From Aurantimonas sp036252795 (GTDB lineage: Bacteria > Pseudomonadota > Alphaproteobacteria > Rhizobiales > Rhizobiaceae): a stretch of DNA of 25,069 nucleotides. Of this stretch, positions 23,425 to 25,069 are shown in pieces. The position numbers and the translations under genes were made by a program. The stretch lies in assembly GCA_036252795.1 (NCBI GenBank), contig DASYHY010000009.1, positions 1-25,069 on the forward strand. The letters run 5' to 3'. A model generated the notes under the pieces. The model had not been told where the DNA came from, made no database searches, and saw only the letters and a program-made list of their open reading frames with translations. How positions within the stretch are numbered: position 1 is the first letter of the stretch; each line of letters opens with the position of its first letter.

Positions 23425-23554
23425 TGCGCTGCAGGCGGATCGGCCGGTGCTGGGCAAATGGGTCCGGCATCCCTATGGTCCGCCCGCCGTCGCCGGGAGA
23501 CCCTGTCGATTTCGCCGCCACCGCCCTTCCCTCTCCCCGTCCGTGACCTGACCC

Positions 23555-24238
23555 ATGCGCGCAGCCATCTACTTCACGCCGCCTGCCGGCGCTCCCCTGA
23601 CCCGCGCGGCGGCGGAATGGCTGGGGCGCAGCGCGTTCGACGGCGAGCCGACGCGGCCAGGCGACGACTGGCTCGACCCGCTCGTCGAGGCGCCGGCGCG
23701 CTACGGCTTCCACGCAACGGTGAAGGCACCGTTCCGTCTCGCCGACGACGTCGACCTCGTCGATCTCGATGCCCGCCTCGCCGCCTTCTGCGACTCGCGA
23801 GAGAACGTGAGCGTCGAGCAGCTCGTCATCGCGCGGCTGGGTTCGTTCTTCGCCCTCGTTCCGGAGGCGCAGCCGGCAGCCCTTTCAGAGCTCGCCGATG
23901 CGGTCGTGCGGACCTTCGAGCCGCTGCGGGCGCCGACGAGCGAGGCGGAAATCCGACGGCGCAATCCGGAGCGGCTCACCGAGCGCCAGCGCGAACAGCT
24001 GGAGCAATGGGGCTACCCCTATGTCTTCGACGATTTCCGCTTTCACATGACGCTGACGGGCTCGGTCGAGCCGAAGGACGCGGCCGCGGTCGAGGCCAGG
24101 ATGCGCGCCCATTTCGACGGCCTTGACGGCGCGCCTCTGGCCATCGACCGGCTGGCCGTGTTCGTCGAGCCGGAGCGTGGCACCCCCTTCCGCCTGCATT
24201 CGATGCACCCGTTCGCTGCCCCGCAGAGGCCCGCCTGA
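23555..24238 (+). CDS. DUF1045 phosphonate-operon protein, 2H phosphoesterase-like
   Basis: 227 residues, the typical length of the DUF1045 family that accompanies C-P lyase genes. Two H-x-T motifs are seen: His53-Ala-Thr55 (RYGFHATVKAPF) and His164-Met-Thr166 (FRFHMTLTG), the hallmark of the 2H phosphoesterase superfamily, which acts on 2',3'- or 1,2-cyclic phosphates. A cyclic-phosphodiesterase role in phosphonate breakdown, comparable to PhnP, is therefore a reasonable inference, but the activity of DUF1045 is not established to my knowledge. Its stop is one base before the phnM ATG, so the two are coupled. The Shine-Dalgarno is weak. Confidence 0.88.
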   Translation: MRAAIYFTPPAGAPLTRAAAEWLGRSAFDGEPTRPGDDWLDPLVEAPARYGFHATVKAPFRLADDVDLVDLDARLAAFCDSRENVSVEQLVIARLGSFFALVPEAQPAALSELADAVVRTFEPLRAPTSEAEIRRRNPERLTERQREQLEQWGYPYVFDDFRFHMTLTGSVEPKDAAAVEARMRAHFDGLDGAPLAIDRLAVFVEPERGTPFRLHSMHPFAAPQRPA

Positions 24239-24239
24239 C

Positions 24240-25069
24240 ATGCGCGAGACCATCCTCACCAATGCCCGCATCGTCCTGCCGCAGGAAGTGGTCGAGGGTC
24301 ACGTCGTGATCCGAGACGGACGCATCGCTTTCATCGGCGATGGACCGGCCTCGGGCGAGGACATGGGGGGCGACACGCTGATCCCCGGCCTCGTCGAACT
24401 CCATACCGATCATATCGAGGGCCATTATCTGCCGCGTCCGAAGGTCGTTTGGAACAAGCGGGCGGCAATCCAGGCGCACGACGCCCAGATCGCCACGTCC
24501 GGCATAACCACCGTGTTCGACGCGCTGCGGGTCGGCACCGACGAGAACACCTTCCTGACCGCCGACGACATGGCGGACATGGCCGACGCGATCGCCGCCT
24601 CCGTGCGAGAGGGGCGGCTGCGGGCCGACCACTTCATCCATCTTCGCTGCGAGGTGTCGGCAGGCGACGCCGTGGACGGCTTCGCCAAGCTGGCGGACAA
24701 TCCACTCCTGCGGCTGGTCTCGCTCATGGACCACGCGCCCGGCCAGCGGCAATTCGCCGATCTCGGCGCCTACAGGGCGTACTACCAGCAGAAGCTGCGT
24801 CTCTCGGACGCCGAATTCGAGGCCTTCAGCCGGAAGCGGATGGCGGAATCGGAGACCCACGCGCCGTCGAGCCGCCGGGAGATCGCCGCGGCCTGCCAGG
24901 TTCGGGGGATCGCGGTCGCCTCGCATGACGACGCCACCCTTGCCCATGTCGAGGAGGCGGTGGCGCTCGGCACAAGTGTGGCCGAGTTCCCCACCACGGC
25001 GGAAGCGGCCGAGGCCTCCCGCGCCGCCGGCCTGCATGTGCTGATGGGCGCACCCAACATCGTGCGCGG
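24240..25069 (+). CDS. phnM: PhnM, alpha-D-ribose 1-methylphosphonate 5-triphosphate diphosphatase (3' end cut by window)
   Basis: 276 complete codons are visible and the frame is still open at the window edge; the family is about 380 residues. It is an amidohydrolase-superfamily enzyme that removes pyrophosphate from the 5-triphosphate intermediate of the C-P lyase pathway. Signatures: PGLVELHTDHIEGH near residues 49-62 (metal-binding HxD/H), then LPRPKVVW, AHDAQIATSGITTVFDALRVG, a central RCEVS segment, VSLMDHAPGQRQF, and VASHDDATLAHV. ATG one base after the DUF1045 stop. The rest of the C-P lyase genes are not in this window and may lie downstream. Confidence 0.92.
   Translation, partial: MRETILTNARIVLPQEVVEGHVVIRDGRIAFIGDGPASGEDMGGDTLIPGLVELHTDHIEGHYLPRPKVVWNKRAAIQAHDAQIATSGITTVFDALRVGTDENTFLTADDMADMADAIAASVREGRLRADHFIHLRCEVSAGDAVDGFAKLADNPLLRLVSLMDHAPGQRQFADLGAYRAYYQQKLRLSDAEFEAFSRKRMAESETHAPSSRREIAAACQVRGIAVASHDDATLAHVEEAVALGTSVAEFPTTAEAAEASRAAGLHVLMGAPNIVR

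Noticed and set aside
23425..23554. Small gene or regulatory element between the PHP and DUF1045 genes
   Set aside because: No ribosome binding site plus open frame with coding character and no convincing hairpin was found in these 130 bp.
1..25069. CRISPR arrays, tRNA/rRNA genes, insertion sequences, prophage or attachment sites
   Set aside because: No spaced direct repeats, tRNA cloverleaf signatures, transposase or integrase motifs were seen in either strand by reading.

Overview
This 25 kb window is GC-rich chromosomal DNA, densely packed with genes. Nearly every stop-start junction is short or overlapping, and there are no IS elements, tRNAs, rRNAs or CRISPR arrays. The protein families present (DUF4212 plus acetate-type symporter, PurU, DUF1045 with PhnM, FecR with CHASE2 cyclase) point to an alphaproteobacterium, probably Hyphomicrobiales (Rhizobiales). 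This is an inference from family composition, not from a marker gene. No stretch longer than 300 bases lacks a gene; the longest gaps are about 283 bp (17141-17423) and 270 bp (6019-6288).

Layout. (a) 1-1666: 3' part of a TonB-dependent haem/haemoglobin-type outer-membrane receptor, ending at a strong hairpin. (b) 1735-3663: a stand-alone Hen1-type RNA 3'-end 2'-O-methyltransferase, a divergent DUF454 membrane protein, and a two-gene set of small membrane proteins (YggT family plus an unknown). (c) 3760-9036: a sodium/solute (acetate-type) symporter with its small DUF4212 partner, an unknown soluble protein read the other way, and a large DnaQ-exonuclease/CBS/DUF294-nucleotidyltransferase fusion. 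The divergent promoter region here holds a cluster of palindromes. (d) 9232-11274: a tight operon of hydroxypyruvate isomerase, exonuclease III and DUF1810. (e) 11502-12494: a threo-3-hydroxyaspartate/threonine dehydratase with a recognisable sigma-70-like promoter. (f) 12586-14951: a secreted FecR-domain protein overlapping a CHASE2 adenylate/guanylate cyclase that carries two opposite single-base frameshifts. (g) 14976-18278: a SelD-associated type FAD oxidoreductase, a lipoprotein D,D-carboxypeptidase and formyltetrahydrofolate deformylase PurU. (h) 18297-25069: a four-gene ABC importer (binding protein, two permeases, ATPase) divergent from a PHP-domain phosphoesterase, a DUF1045 2H-phosphoesterase-like protein and the 5' part of phnM.

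Functional reading. Region h looks like the edge of a phosphonate or phosphate-ester utilisation locus: PhnM and DUF1045 belong to the C-P lyase pathway, and the importer may feed it. Region c is a carboxylate-uptake locus with a possible nucleotide-sensing regulator. The most unusual items are the orphan Hen1 catalytic domain without Pnkp, the exonuclease-CBS-nucleotidyltransferase fusion, the twice-frameshifted cyclase with an Asn at its substrate-selecting Lys position, and two unrelated phosphoesterase folds (PHP and 2H) placed beside phnM.
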